Both the position numbers and the translations under genes were made by a program. The notes below the pieces were generated by a model. The model was not told where the DNA came from and did no database searches. It saw only the letters and a program-made list of their open reading frames with translations. Below, one piece after another: positions 33,421 to 42,939 of a DNA stretch of 64,000 bases (the stretch's first letter is position 1; every line of letters begins with the position of its first letter). The DNA comes from Phytophthora hibernalis (Eukaryota > Oomycota > Peronosporomycetes > Peronosporales > Peronosporaceae), in assembly GCA_012656075.1 (NCBI GenBank), contig JAAKBF010000056.1:186001-250000 (forward strand), read 5' to 3'.

Positions 33421-34226
33421 CGGCTCGCTGCTCTTGAATGAACAGCTTTTCCTCTTTCCAGGTCTCTTCTTGCAGTTGGTTTGCCTCACCGCCAAACAGC
33501 TCCTCGATTTTAGCGATGAGCGATATCGTTTCTTCGGATTGGATTGTGCTTTCGACGTTTGCGGTTGCTTTTCTCCTTCTCCGGAGCGTTACCTTCTTGG
33601 GTAGAGTCATCTTCATCATCGGCGTACAGGTTGGCCGCGCAGAACTCGCGCCCAGATTGGCGGTGTTCACACCAGCGGTCCAAATAGTACACGTCGACCC
33701 GACCATCGTAAAGTCCCAGAAGTCCACGCTCCCTGCCCGGATACCTTTGACCGAGCTTCGGCACGAGAAAAGTTGCTACTGAGCTCCTTCCACATTCTCC
33801 TCAACTTTGCAGCAGAATGCGCCGTGTGGATTGACACGTCCACGCCCTCGAAGCTGGAATCGTCTGAGATGAGTGCATCGTACTACCCGGTATCTGACCC
33901 AAAAGCGGTAGCAACATCCACCCAAAGGTAGAGCCTCCGTCGTCAAGCTCGTCTCGCCGAAGTTGATGCCCAGTAGCGAGAAACGAGGCGAAAACTCGAT
34001 CCGAGAAGAGCACGTTGATCAGGCGGAACATACAGCCACTCGTCCTCTTCTCCTCTTCTTCACGTGTCCTCTTTGAACGTTTACTCTGGCGCTGAAGCAA
34101 CACTTGAAAACCCTCCGTGTTCGAGTCCCAAGCTTGAAGCAGGTTGACTCGCTCATCCTTTCTTGTGTTCTTCGCCACGTTCAGCTTTCGCGCCGTGCAC
34201 TCCAGCTTCAGCTGCTCAAGCGTCAA
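33421..34226 (-). pseudogene. Transposon accessory ORF with SAP-like N-terminus and coiled coil
   Basis: The minus-strand reading starts MTLEQLKLECTARKLNVAKN, which has the spacing of a SAP DNA-binding motif. Then come FRLINVLFSDRVFASFLATG and, in later frames, a segment like WKELSSNFSRAEARSKVSGQ, then VDVYYLDRWCEHRQSGREFC with an acidic stretch (DDEDDS) and a Lys/Arg-rich coiled coil. The arrangement resembles accessory proteins carried by oomycete DNA transposons. It fuses directly into the Tc1-like DETSKD block at about 33420, so two elements have been joined. Function unknown. Confidence 0.5.
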
Positions 34227-34559
34227 TCCTCGTAGTCGTTAGACGTCGGCGGAGATATCGTGTGCTTGCGCCCGTCAGGCGCTGAGCTCACAGTCCACTT
34301 CGAGCTGAGTGTGGAGGAGGCCATGATGTCTTGGATGCGCAACGGAAACTTCAAGATTGGAATGGTACCAAATGTTGTGTACATTAGTATCGTCAAAGTG
34401 ATATTGCTGCTGCTGCATTGATTGGCGCTCCGAAGTAATACGCACTGGAGCATCGTCAGTGCAGTAGTGATATGTTACCACCATTCTCATCAGCTAGCCC
34501 CTACCATGCAGTCAATTGAGCATTCACTGAGTGCAAGGACACGAGATCACGTTGTCGGC

Positions 34560-35190
34560 AGCGCTGTTCATGTCCCGGTAGCTGTCCGTGCGTGAGAACG
34601 CTTGTGTTGTGGTCATACATCACTGAGGTACACTCGTTCTCCGTGTCTGGTCAAACTCCCTTGTCACAGCTGCACATGGCCAAGCTGTTCCCCGCCATGC
34701 TCTTGACCTCGCTCTTGCGACCCTCAAGGCTCAAGAGGACCTCTTACGAACTGGACTGCTTCTCCAAGACGACAGTGGTGGCGTAGATCACGGAAGCCAG
34801 GTAACATCCGTCCGGCGACCTGCAAATACAATGCAACAAGTACCATCGATTAGCCAATAATTTTCTACCCGTAATTCCTCGTAACGCAATGGCAGGCGGA
34901 ACCACTTGGGAGCTTGATTGGTCCGGCACTCCACTCGTGTGCGACAACAACAAAACTGAGTGCGTCTTCAAGCCTTAGCCGGAGTATGTCAACCACAAGC
35001 AAACGTTCCACTGAAAGAACTCAAACACCATGTTAGCCTTGAATGCTACGCCACGGAACCACACAAAAATCAATACCGTGACCTGATCACTCACTTTACT
35101 ATCTTGCACAACTATGCGTCCGCTACGGTCCTGCGAATACGTTTCCGCCCACGCTTTGGCCGTCATCTCCTTCCGTTTTGCCTGCAATAA
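34560..35190 (-). pseudogene. CIAO1: Decayed CIAO1-like WD40 pseudogene
   Basis: Minus-strand sequence at 34810-34650 reads SPDGCYLASVIYATTVVLEK and, after a TAA, LLSLEGRKSEVKSMAGN, then LAMCSCDKGV and a TGA. This lines up with blades two and three of CIAO1/Cia1 (pattern YLASASFDATT, LEGHENEVKSVAW, LATCSRDKSVW), the WD40 subunit of the cytosolic Fe-S assembly targeting complex. A segment like LPGHEQ follows further on. The block is preceded by TTTGCAG, an intron acceptor, so this is a genomic duplicate rather than a processed copy. Stops, a lost Trp and frame changes show decay. The upstream 34975-35187 frame is only tentatively part of it. Confidence 0.6.
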
Positions 35191-36000
35191 ATTAAAGTAA
35201 TGAACAAAAGTACAGTCGAGTGAGTTGCTCCCATTACAGAGTAGCTGCCCCCCAAACAGACATCATAAAACCAACGCTGGGTTTCGTATCTGTCGATCGT
35301 GTTCTCGACTGTGTTGCACTCAAACTAGCTGAAGATGAGCGGGCGAGCGTAGCCGACTTCGGCATTCTCGGTCATGCGTTTTTGAATCCCAACAGGCTGT
35401 TCCTATGCGTCATCCGGATAGCACTTGGTTGCCGTAGTCCAACGGCACCTGTAGATTGACAGATTAACATTGTATGTTAGTAGTTGTAACTAGCCTCAGC
35501 AGACGAATATACTAACGGAGCTGAAACATCGACGAGGATGTAAATCCCCGCTTCCTAGCGCGCACAAAGGGACTTGTCGTGCGGTACACTCGTGTCGATT
35601 GAGTCTCATCCATCCGTGTTCGCACCAAAGGCCTTCATCAATTGGAGGTGCGGCTTCTACAACCCCCGTGCTCTTCAGCATCCCAATCGTAGTCGCGAAC
35701 GCCTCTTTTGGTACTGTAGGAGGTCCTACATGCGTCCGTGAACCTCTTCAGACGGCGCTGCAGGTGGGCGATCCCGAGAGAATCACGACCGCCCTGTACG
35801 GTGCCAGGAAAGCGCCACGAGGCGTCCCACACCCGCGCGCTATGGCCATTCAACGAGCACGCTTGCTTCCATCCTGTCTCCGTGCGGAATAAAAGGTTTT
35901 ATGGGAAGGGATGGTACAGTGTACCACAGCTCTAACTCGCGATCCGGTTCGGAACGCCGGGATCGCGACCCCGCCACCTTCCGAGGGATACCCCTAACCC
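35191..36000. other. Spacer with possible WD40-like trace
   Basis: At 35790-35853 the minus strand reads MNGHSARVWDASWRF, which resembles the start of a WD40 blade and could be the first exon of the CIAO1-like pseudogene, but the rest of the frame (to 35638) does not continue the fold. Otherwise nothing recognised. Confidence 0.3.
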
Positions 36001-36031
36001 TTCGGATCGCGATCCCGGTTCGGAACGGCCC
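36001..36031 (+). repeat. Terminal repeat motif TTCGGATCGCGATCCCGG, copy 1
   Basis: The 31-bp motif TTCGGATCGCGATCCCGGTT... ending in CGGAACGGCCC is identical to 41455-41485 in the same orientation. Variants of it lie at 35938-35975. In the second place it borders a PIF/Harbinger transposase, so it is probably that family's terminal inverted repeat and marks a relative here. Confidence 0.65.
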
Positions 36032-36458
36032 TTAGGGTTGTGTCACCGTTCTCAGGGTTTTCAGGGGTGTGGCTAGGGTGTAGATTTCGTGTTGGCGTCT
36101 CCAAGTTTTATGCTTTGAAGGCTCATGACATTCGCTGCAAATCCTCATGATAGATTGTGGCAATATTCTCTGCCATAGATGGATGGACAGAAAACAATTC
36201 AACCGCTGCACGAATAAGATCGGTGCGCCTCGTTCCCTGGGGTTAAATGATTCATTTCGCAAGCCACCCTGGGGTCCAAATAACGGAGACCACGAGCGGA
36301 ATCATGCTGTGGTTGCTAGTGGTGCGAAGTCGCCCTGGTGCGCGAGGGTCAATCGAGAATTGACCTTGAAGATCCCAACTTGACTTTTGTATGGGGCTGG
36401 CTGGAGGTTAACGGAGGTTAAGCGGAGATCTGGAGGTTAGCCCTAACTTCAACCCCAA

Positions 36459-36482
36459 CGGACCGCTCTTTTCGGGCGGTCC
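36459..36482. repeat. Hairpin CGGACCGC...GCGGTCCG
   Basis: An inverted pair (CGGACCGC and GCGGTCCG) with a loop of about 8 bases, probably joined ends of a small TIR element. No gene is nearby to suggest a terminator. Confidence 0.45.
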
Positions 36483-36695
36483 GTCGGTCGGCCGGAAATT
36501 TTTGCTAAATCCGGTTGGATCGACCAATAGCATTCAATTTAACCACGGGGTATTGCGGGTTCTACTCGGTTTTTCCGCGGGCGACTTATTCAATCGAGGG
36601 GCCAAACCGTCAGCGAATCAACAAACCTATATAAACCAATACAATATTAAGTATCTCAAACGAGCTCAGACTCAAGTTTCCGTTGCTGAAGTGCA

Positions 36696-37547
36696 ATGGG
36701 CTGCCCCGATGACCGCGCGCGAACTGCTACCGACCCACCTGCCACGCCGGGACGATCTCCCCGCGAGCGCGACCACTCGCGCTTCTCGCCCTACCCTTCA
36801 CCAGCTCGCGCGACACCTCGAGTAAGCTCGTCTCCCAGCGACCCACTTCGCCACTCTACGCCGGCTTCAGCTGGAGAAAGCGCCTTGGTGCCGGTGGTAA
36901 CAGAGGGTCCTCTATATCAACTTGTGGTGCGTCCGATCGTCAAGGAAACTGTTGGCCAATGCGACACATCTGGCAATACGCTAGACGATGCCGTTATAAC
37001 TGGGGGGTTCGTCCGCGAGATCGTCCAGATGCTTTAGGACCAGTTCGCTTCTCGTGTGAAGTGCCGAGCTGTGAGGATCGATGGCGTCTGGTCTACAGGC
37101 GATCTCAACGTAGAGGAATGGACACAAGCTATGCAGTTCAAGGTGAAGAAACACGTTGTGGACAGCGCCAAGTCCGAGCACACCTGGAACCAGTCGCTGG
37201 TCAAGATGCGGGGCCACACCGTGACACTCTTGATCTATGAGTATGGTGTAGCCATCTCCCGAGCTTAGGATATGGCCGCATTCAAGGAGGCCTGCATTCT
37301 TCCAGAACAAACTGATCGTGCTGGTGCGACAGCAGAAGTCTCTCTGAGAGAGATTGTGAAAGGCCTTCAAGAGCAGTGGGGAGTACATTTCGGGGAGAGG
37401 CTGTGGTCTGGCGTATGTGGGGCAACCACATCACCAGAAACCTCAACTGATCCACTTGGGAGGCCACCTTGGAACATCCTCCTCCTAATGTCCTTTCCGA
37501 TGCTGTTTGCGCACGTTCAAATACTCCTGTCTTCTCGTAGGTCTTGA
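36696..37547 (+). pseudogene. Unassigned 284-codon frame with two in-frame TAG codons
   Basis: One frame is open from 36696 to 37547 except for TAG at 37035-37037 and 37266-37268. Peptides include LYQLVVRPIVKETVGQCDTS, VKCRAVRIDGVWSTGDLNVE, FKVKKHVVDSAKSEHTWNQS and LREIVKGLQEQWGVHFGERL. The composition looks like real protein. I do not recognise the family; the surroundings suggest a transposon-carried ORF. Its 3' part meets Tc1-like sequence on the other strand. Confidence 0.5.
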
Positions 37548-37760
37548 TCCAATTGCCCAGTGTTCGCTCAGACTTGTTGAATATATGCGCTAGGTGCTGC
37601 TTTGAGTAGCCGAGCTAGTAGTACACGTACAGACAGTGGTAAACCGTGTTCGGGTGTGTATGATGTCGCGTTGCTGCTTCCTCCATTTGATTTTGACACT
37701 TCAAGATGGTCTGCTTCAACTTGTGAAGGGCGTTCTGATTCACCCATAAATGGATAGTTT
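37280..37760 (-). pseudogene. Tc1/mariner-like N-terminal helix-turn-helix fragment
   Basis: The minus strand reads VNQNALHKLKQTILKCQNQM and, after a stop, LAHIFNKSERTLGNWIKTYE, the paired helix-turn-helix of Tc1/mariner transposases (pattern: HIFNKSERTxxNWIKxYExTG). The catalytic domain is not present. A minus-strand frame at 37801-38031 next to it is not recognised. Confidence 0.65.
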
Positions 37761-38031
37761 CATCCAATCACACGTATTTGTCGATTTGGGACGGGTCATC
37801 TTAAGACTTTGATTCGTTCATGTTCAGCAAATTTAGACGGAATCGGCAATAAGATCGTTGAAAAGATCTTATTGCGAACTTTTCAGCCAATGACTCGGCA
37901 GTGTTGCCAAGTTGCTCAAATTTTAAAAATCGCAGGAAATCCGCAGGAGGGATGTCATGAGAGATATGTTGGGATAACACTCTGAAATAAATTAATTTAG
38001 ATGACTCAATTAAAGTAGGCCAGCCTTCCAA

Positions 38032-38640
38032 ATAGACTACGGGAAAATCTGGTGCAAATCATTCAACTGTTGGTAATACGACCGACCAAAATCTTGGCAT
38101 TCAGACGACTTATCTGCAGTGGAAGGAACGCTGTATTGCAAATAGAGTCGTCGTTAGCTGGAGAATATTCATGCGAAATTATTAATATCGCTTCTAAACA
38201 GTTCTGGATGGTAAGAGCAAAGTCGCGCGTTGCGCGAGGAAGCTCTGAAATTCGTGTTGATTGGTACACAAATAACGGGAAGTGAACGTTTTTATTCGGT
38301 AAATGTCATGTTTAAGACCGCAACATACAGTGCCGGCAAAATACGGACGACATTTTGTTTGTCCATCTGACTGAAAATGCCATTTTTGTCCCCGGTGTCT
38401 CTGACAGCGGAACTGCCTTTATAATAATAGTAGATTAGCACCACTACAGTAGCATCTAATCGTAGTACTGTAGATATAGTGGTAGAGTACTTTGCCAATA
38501 GTAGTAGCTTCCGTCGTTTAGAGTGAAATTACAGTAGTACTATATTAGCTCGTTACCACTAACGGATTTGGCCGATTACAAACACATGAGTTACAAGCCC
38601 GGAGCCAATTTTAGGTTTGTCACTCAAGTATAGAAGCCCT
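38032..38640. other. AT-rich spacer with MITE-like ends
   Basis: No gene. 38400-38550 is rich in TAGTA/TACTA words with local inverted pairs, as in decayed MITEs. Confidence 0.35.
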
Positions 38641-38836
38641 GTATCAAATGGAAATCCAGGCTATAAATAAATTTTCATCTGTCCTCGAAATTCGCTTCTA
38701 TGCTGGCCCAGGACATTACGTGGGCTACATAGTCCTTTTGAAAATAGCAAGCAGGCGCAACGCAATCCCTATCTGGAATTAGAAAGAAGTACTTGACAGG
38801 ATCAACACGTCGGGTGAAAGCATTCCCAGTCGAGCG

Positions 38837-39412
38837 GTGCCCCACTTCCGAAGCCGACGATGGGAGCTTGACCCTGGAACGGTGAGACGGTGGTGGCGCA
38901 AACGAGAAGAAATTTGGGCAGGCAAGCCGTACCAGCAACGCTTACCTGGTGGGGGTCGCAAGAAAACCCTCGGCGAGATGGAATACCTTCTGTTGGAATC
39001 GATCGTTCGCCGACTTAAAAAGAAAGTCACGATGGAATGGATCTCTATCCAAGATTTGAAGCTCTACGCTGAAATTGATGACGGTCCTACTCGCACATTC
39101 CAAGCGTCATTTCACTGGGTCAGCAGCTTCATGAAGTGGAATGACTTGTCCTTCAGACGTCGAACCAACCTCACGACATTGAGTAACAATCAACTTGTCG
39201 GTCGCACAGTCTCTTACATGAGATATTTGGGAGAGAAAAAGAGCTTGTTCAACTTCGCGCACACTGTGCTGATAGACGAGACTGCAGTGTACTTTGAAGA
39301 CGCCCGCGTGAAGACAGTCGAGGTCCGCGTCAGTCGTCACGCCGTTGTGAAGTCGACTGGGTTTACATCCACGCGCGTAACCGCCGTACTACCGCCTTAC
39401 CCCGCATATTAG
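38837..39412 (+). pseudogene. Pogo/Tigger-like transposase, truncated
   Basis: A helix-turn-helix part (TVRRWWRKREEIWAGKPYQQ) is followed by a CENP-B-type DNA-binding region (WISIQDLKLYAEIDD, SFHWVSSFMKWNDLSFRRRT) and the start of the DDE domain, VLIDETAVYFED (first Asp). It stops at 39412; the second and third acidic residues are missing. A different lineage from the pogo-like element at 21112, judged from the CENP-B part. Confidence 0.72.
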
Positions 39413-39539
39413 ACGTATGTGTTCTAAATAGACTATGTGCCGACACTGGTTCCGACTGGTGTTTGAAATTCGCATAATGCTGCTGGTCCTGTGGATCCGA
39501 CTGAACCAGTGACTTGGCTCATTATCAAGCAAGATGGTA

Positions 39540-39880
39540 TGATACGCGTATAAGATTGAAATTACTGCTGTGTCTGAGTTACTTGGAGTTTCTACCCCAA
39601 GGATTTGTCGTTGGTACCTACTTTTCAAGACGACGGGAAACGTCAAGAACAATTTGGCTACTGAACGGTCGTCAAAGTGGCCACTTGATGTGCAACACTT
39701 TGTTCGCGTATATGTGCAATTACACCCGTGTTTCTATTTTCAAGAACAACGAGAGGCGCTCAAAGAGAAATTTTCGACACGATATTGCTGCTCTGACTCA
39801 ACAATTTGCCGCGCCTTACGATTCGATTTAAGATTATCACGAAAAGTTCTGACAAAACGTGCTCGCGAAAGTATGCCAAA
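39540..39880 (+). pseudogene. Tc1/mariner-like transposase N-terminus
   Basis: Plus-strand sequence SELLGVSTPRICRWYLLFKT then TGNVKNNLATERSSKW and YVQLHPCFYFQEQREALKEK is the first helix-turn-helix, linker and second DNA-binding domain of Tc1-like transposases. It ends at about 39880, where it joins the coiled-coil ORF of a Harbinger element. The catalytic domain is missing. Confidence 0.7.
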
Positions 39881-40089
39881 GGGCCCAGAAATTATCCACG
39901 CTGTCCGATATGCTGACGCGCAACACGACGGTCATGCAGGAGCTGTTGGAAAAGCGCCGCCAGTGTCTCGTGGCTGGGGTTGATGCAGCTGATATTGGAC
40001 GCGGACTGCAAGGCTGCCAGGACAAGAAAATTGCGTTAGAGACACAGATTTATGATCTGGAGCTCAAGATCATGAGCGGGAACCTTTAG
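39880..40089 (+). pseudogene. 3' end of PIF/Harbinger accessory (ORF2) protein
   Basis: The plus-strand reading KLSTLSDMLTRNTTVMQELL then ALETQIYDLELKIMSGNL ends at TAG 40087-40089. It is an alpha-helical, Glu/Lys/Leu-rich coiled coil. PIF/Harbinger elements carry a second, Myb/SANT-type DNA-binding ORF that pairs with the transposase; such proteins often end in a coiled coil. Its 3' end overlaps the convergent transposase by 20 bp. The DNA-binding part is missing. Confidence 0.5.
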
Positions 40090-41346
40090 TTGCGGCGTGC
40101 TCGCTTTGGTCGCCGGAGACCAAAGTTCTGATGTGGTCGACCACGACTTCACGGAGAATGCGTCCTTGCGCATCGTGACGCAAGACTGCGCTTGCTTCGG
40201 AGTTGTCAGCTGGTAGGTAGGAGCTCTCGGGTAACTTGTGGTATTCCGCGGACACCTCACCAATGCTCACCACGGCATTTTTATGCTTGAGTCGTTCACT
40301 TATGCAGAAGTTATGGAGCTTCATACACGTCTTGATATCCTTTCCGACGTTGACAAAGTCCACAACCAGCGCGCGCTGAAAAATCTGCCACTTGTTTGTC
40401 AGCAGCCCAAACGCCATTTCGATCCGAATGCGCAGTTGGCTGAGGTAAAAGTTAAAGTCAGAATGCTTTTTAGCTTTCATTTTCAGCTTGTTGAATGGGA
40501 CGAGAAGTGAGTCCGACAGCGGATACGCGTTGTCTCCGACGATAAAAACCCCGACGGCAGGATCATGATGTCTTCGCTGAGCTTCCACTTCTTGAAGGCA
40601 ATTGAATCTCCCACCTTCCGTGGAGAATTAAAACAGTAGCCTGTGAAGCGGCAGCACGCGTCGCAAATGGCTTGGACATTGAGTCCATACATCTGGTAGT
40701 GTCCGGAGAAGAACGCAACAACGTCTGGCACTTCTTTCTCGCACGGAGCGCGAATGTGACACAGCCATCCGTCAACACACCCCACACAACCTGTCAAAAT
40801 CCCGTCCTTGCTGATATTAGTAAACTCGTCAGCTAGCTCGAGCATTCGTTCTGGTAACTCCACGGGAGAACGAATGCGCAGTTCAGGACATTCACAGATT
40901 GCGTCCATTACAGCGTGTACGTTGTCATAGAAGCCCGACACTGAGCTACCACCCATAGTACGTGTGGTGTGGTAATTACTGCCGGCGAGCCACGAGATAG
41001 TCATTTGGAGCATGTTTTCTGGCGTGACTGGACCTGTTCCTGTGCGCCGAGCTGACTGGATCTCGTCTCAGACTAGAGAAGGCCTGATCATCAGTAAAAG
41101 ACTCTCAAATGAATGAACATCCATCCTGTAGCAGCGCTTGAATTGTCCTTCCAGCAAAAGGGTTTGTTTGTGCACGTTCCAGTCCAAACGACGACGCAAA
41201 ATGCATTCACTAGGTTCGGCTGGCTCTTCGGCAGCAAGTGCACCAATTACAGCTACGGCCAGAGCACACTGGCGAGCCCGAGCTCTGCGCGCTTCCTCCA
41301 TCCACCTCGGCAAGATCTGCATCCTGTTTTGAATCAAGTTGTGCAA
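40070..41346 (-). pseudogene. PIF/Harbinger (HARBI1-like) transposase, copy 1
   Basis: Three minus-strand frames in order. 41346-41068 is the N-terminus (FKRCYRMDVHSFESLLLMIR). 41013-40483 holds TGCVGCVDGWLCHIRAP with the first catalytic Asp. 40588-40070 holds FIVGDNAYPLSDSLLVPF (second Asp) and LRIRIEMAFGLLTNKWQIF (catalytic Glu). This is the DDE_Tnp_4 pattern. A single-base break near 40560 and a change between 41068 and 41013 interrupt it. Catalytic residues are all present, so the copy is young or only slightly damaged. Confidence 0.82.
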
Positions 41347-41454
41347 TCTGGCGATCTCGCCCAGCGCGCGATCCCAGCTTCGGGTCGCGTGGGGTACACC
41401 TGGTTACCCATTCGGAAATAAGAGGAGAGGCGTTGACCAATCACAGTCCGAGTT

Positions 41455-41485
41455 TCGGATCGCGATCCCGGTTCGGAACGGCCCT
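41455..41485 (+). repeat. Terminal repeat motif TTCGGATCGCGATCCCGG, copy 2
   Basis: Identical to 36001-36031. It lies about 110 bp beyond the 5' end of the Harbinger transposase and is the probable right terminal repeat of that element. An inverted partner on the left side is not seen. Confidence 0.6.
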
Positions 41486-41769
41486 AAGCCGAGCTAGGTG
41501 GGACCCTGCTTGGTCCTGGGTTTAAGCCCGCGTGCTGCGCACACGGATTTTTAAACCATAGGCGCTGTTTCGGCTTGCCGAGCTCTTTGCTTTCACCCCT
41601 CCACATATTTGTAGTAGAAAAGGTCTTGTAATCATCTTTCAGGCCCACTTACAAACACCAAGTCAGCACACCGGCTCTTTTGTTGTGGATTTAGTCACTC
41701 TCATACATCTATTGAAGCCACTGCTATCTCTTCCGGAAACCCAGCGCAACGGTGAATTGCCGCGTAAAC

Positions 41770-41816
41770 ATCTTGATCATGGGGGACGCAAGACTTGAGT
41801 CCCCCATGATCAAGAT
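41770..41816. repeat. Perfect 18-bp hairpin upstream of the secreted repeat protein
   Basis: ATCTTGATCATGGGGGAC (41770-41787) is followed after 11 bases by its exact inverse complement (41799-41816). The stem is 18 bp without mismatch. It lies 131 bp before the ATG at 41947, in the likely promoter or 5' leader. It could be a regulatory hairpin, an siRNA-generating inverted repeat, or a tiny transposon footprint. Confidence 0.8.
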
Positions 41817-41946
41817 TTGTATGTATATGCGCCGAACAAACCGGGCGAGGAATAGACCGACCCCACGCATCAGCTTTCACTTTCTAATTGGCGTCCAAAT
41901 AACCACTTACTTAGCAACCAGGCGTTTGGCTGCCGCCCGCTTCACC

Positions 41947-42575
41947 ATGCGCTTCAGCTTTTTCCTTTTCCTAGCGGTAACTCTTTTGGCAACAGACTGA
42001 CTCAACCTCATCAGCGCCAAGGAAGCCGTCAAAATCGTTCAGCTCGAGGATGATGTGGTTCCACTTGTGAAGGCGATGACGCTCCGGGGTTCGGACAAAC
42101 TCAAGGCCACTACAAACGAAATGGATGACCTCGCCGCCAAGATGAAGGCAGTGCAGCAAAAATCTCGATGAAAACATCGCTGCCAAGGTGAAGGCTGCGC
42201 AGTTAAAAATCTCGACGATACCGAGGTGAAGGCTGGGCAGGTAAAAAATCTTGACGATACCGAGGTGAAGGCTGGGCAGTTGAAAAACCTTGACGAAGTG
42301 GACGACCTCGCCGCCAAGATGAAGGCTGGGCAGTTAAAAATCTCGACGAAACTGACCCCAACTGGCAAAAGGCCTTCGGGAAGTTGGAGGCGACGGGGCA
42401 GGTGAACAAGGTTGACGAAGCAAAAGTTATCAAGATCACAGAGAACGTTGCGCATGAAGTCGCAAAGGACCCCAGCAAGTGGCGTAATATCCATAAGGCT
42501 CTGTTGATTGCGTTCGGCACTGCTCTTACGGTTGCGATTGTCGTCGGTATTCAGTTGATGATATCTCCCAGGTAG
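41947..42575 (+). CDS. Candidate secreted protein with 13-residue repeats and C-terminal membrane segment (frame-damaged)
   Basis: The first 17 codons encode a strong signal peptide (MRFSFFLFLAVTLLATD), followed by an in-frame TGA at 41998. The same frame continues (SAKEAVKIVQLEDD) with a Lys/Asp-rich helical region. From about 42180 to 42345 a repeat of EVKAGQVKNLDDT type occurs about four times, in shifting frames because short A runs differ by one base between copies. The last 64 codons (to the TAG at 42573-42575) end in a membrane helix, ALLIAFGTALTVAIVVGIQL. I see no RXLR or LFLAK motif. It may be a secreted or membrane-anchored effector-like protein. The family is not recognised. As read it is broken; the breaks look like sequencing indels apart from the TGA. 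Confidence 0.6.
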
Positions 42576-42939
42576 ATGCAATTTTGCAACTTTCGAAAGC
42601 CTGGAAAACAAACCCAAACTCAGTGTTTAGTTGCAAAGTTGGTATGGTAAGCAATTACATCAGGTTATTGATTTCTCCCTTGAAGCCAATTAACGATGGC
42701 GTCGATCACGAATATGAACCGATTGACTTGCCTTGGCAAGACAAAATGGAACCTGGCGACGGTATACTATGTACGTACAGTAGTACTACGTAGTAGTACA
42801 TAGACATTTTGAGAAGACCCTATATGGTAGCGAGGGCGTGATCTCATGGTCACCATGCTGGTTCAGAGGATAAAAGTGTGAGGTGCTAATTAGGCATCGA
42901 TAGCAAGCGTACTTCTTACCATTCCTCTTCACACTAGCC

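Noticed and set aside
35638..35853. First WD40 exon of the CIAO1-like pseudogene
   Set aside because: GHSARVWDASW looks like a blade start, but the continuation does not follow the fold in any frame, so it is only noted in the spacer entry.
36459..36482. Hairpin as transcription terminator
   Set aside because: No gene ends nearby and no U-rich tail follows; eukaryotic context.
36696..37060. Crinkler (CRN) effector
   Set aside because: No LFLAK or HVLVVVP motif and no signal peptide; only the general composition suggested it.
41998..42000. Selenocysteine or programmed readthrough at the TGA
   Set aside because: No SECIS-like structure or readthrough context is visible, and other breaks in the gene point to damage or sequencing error.
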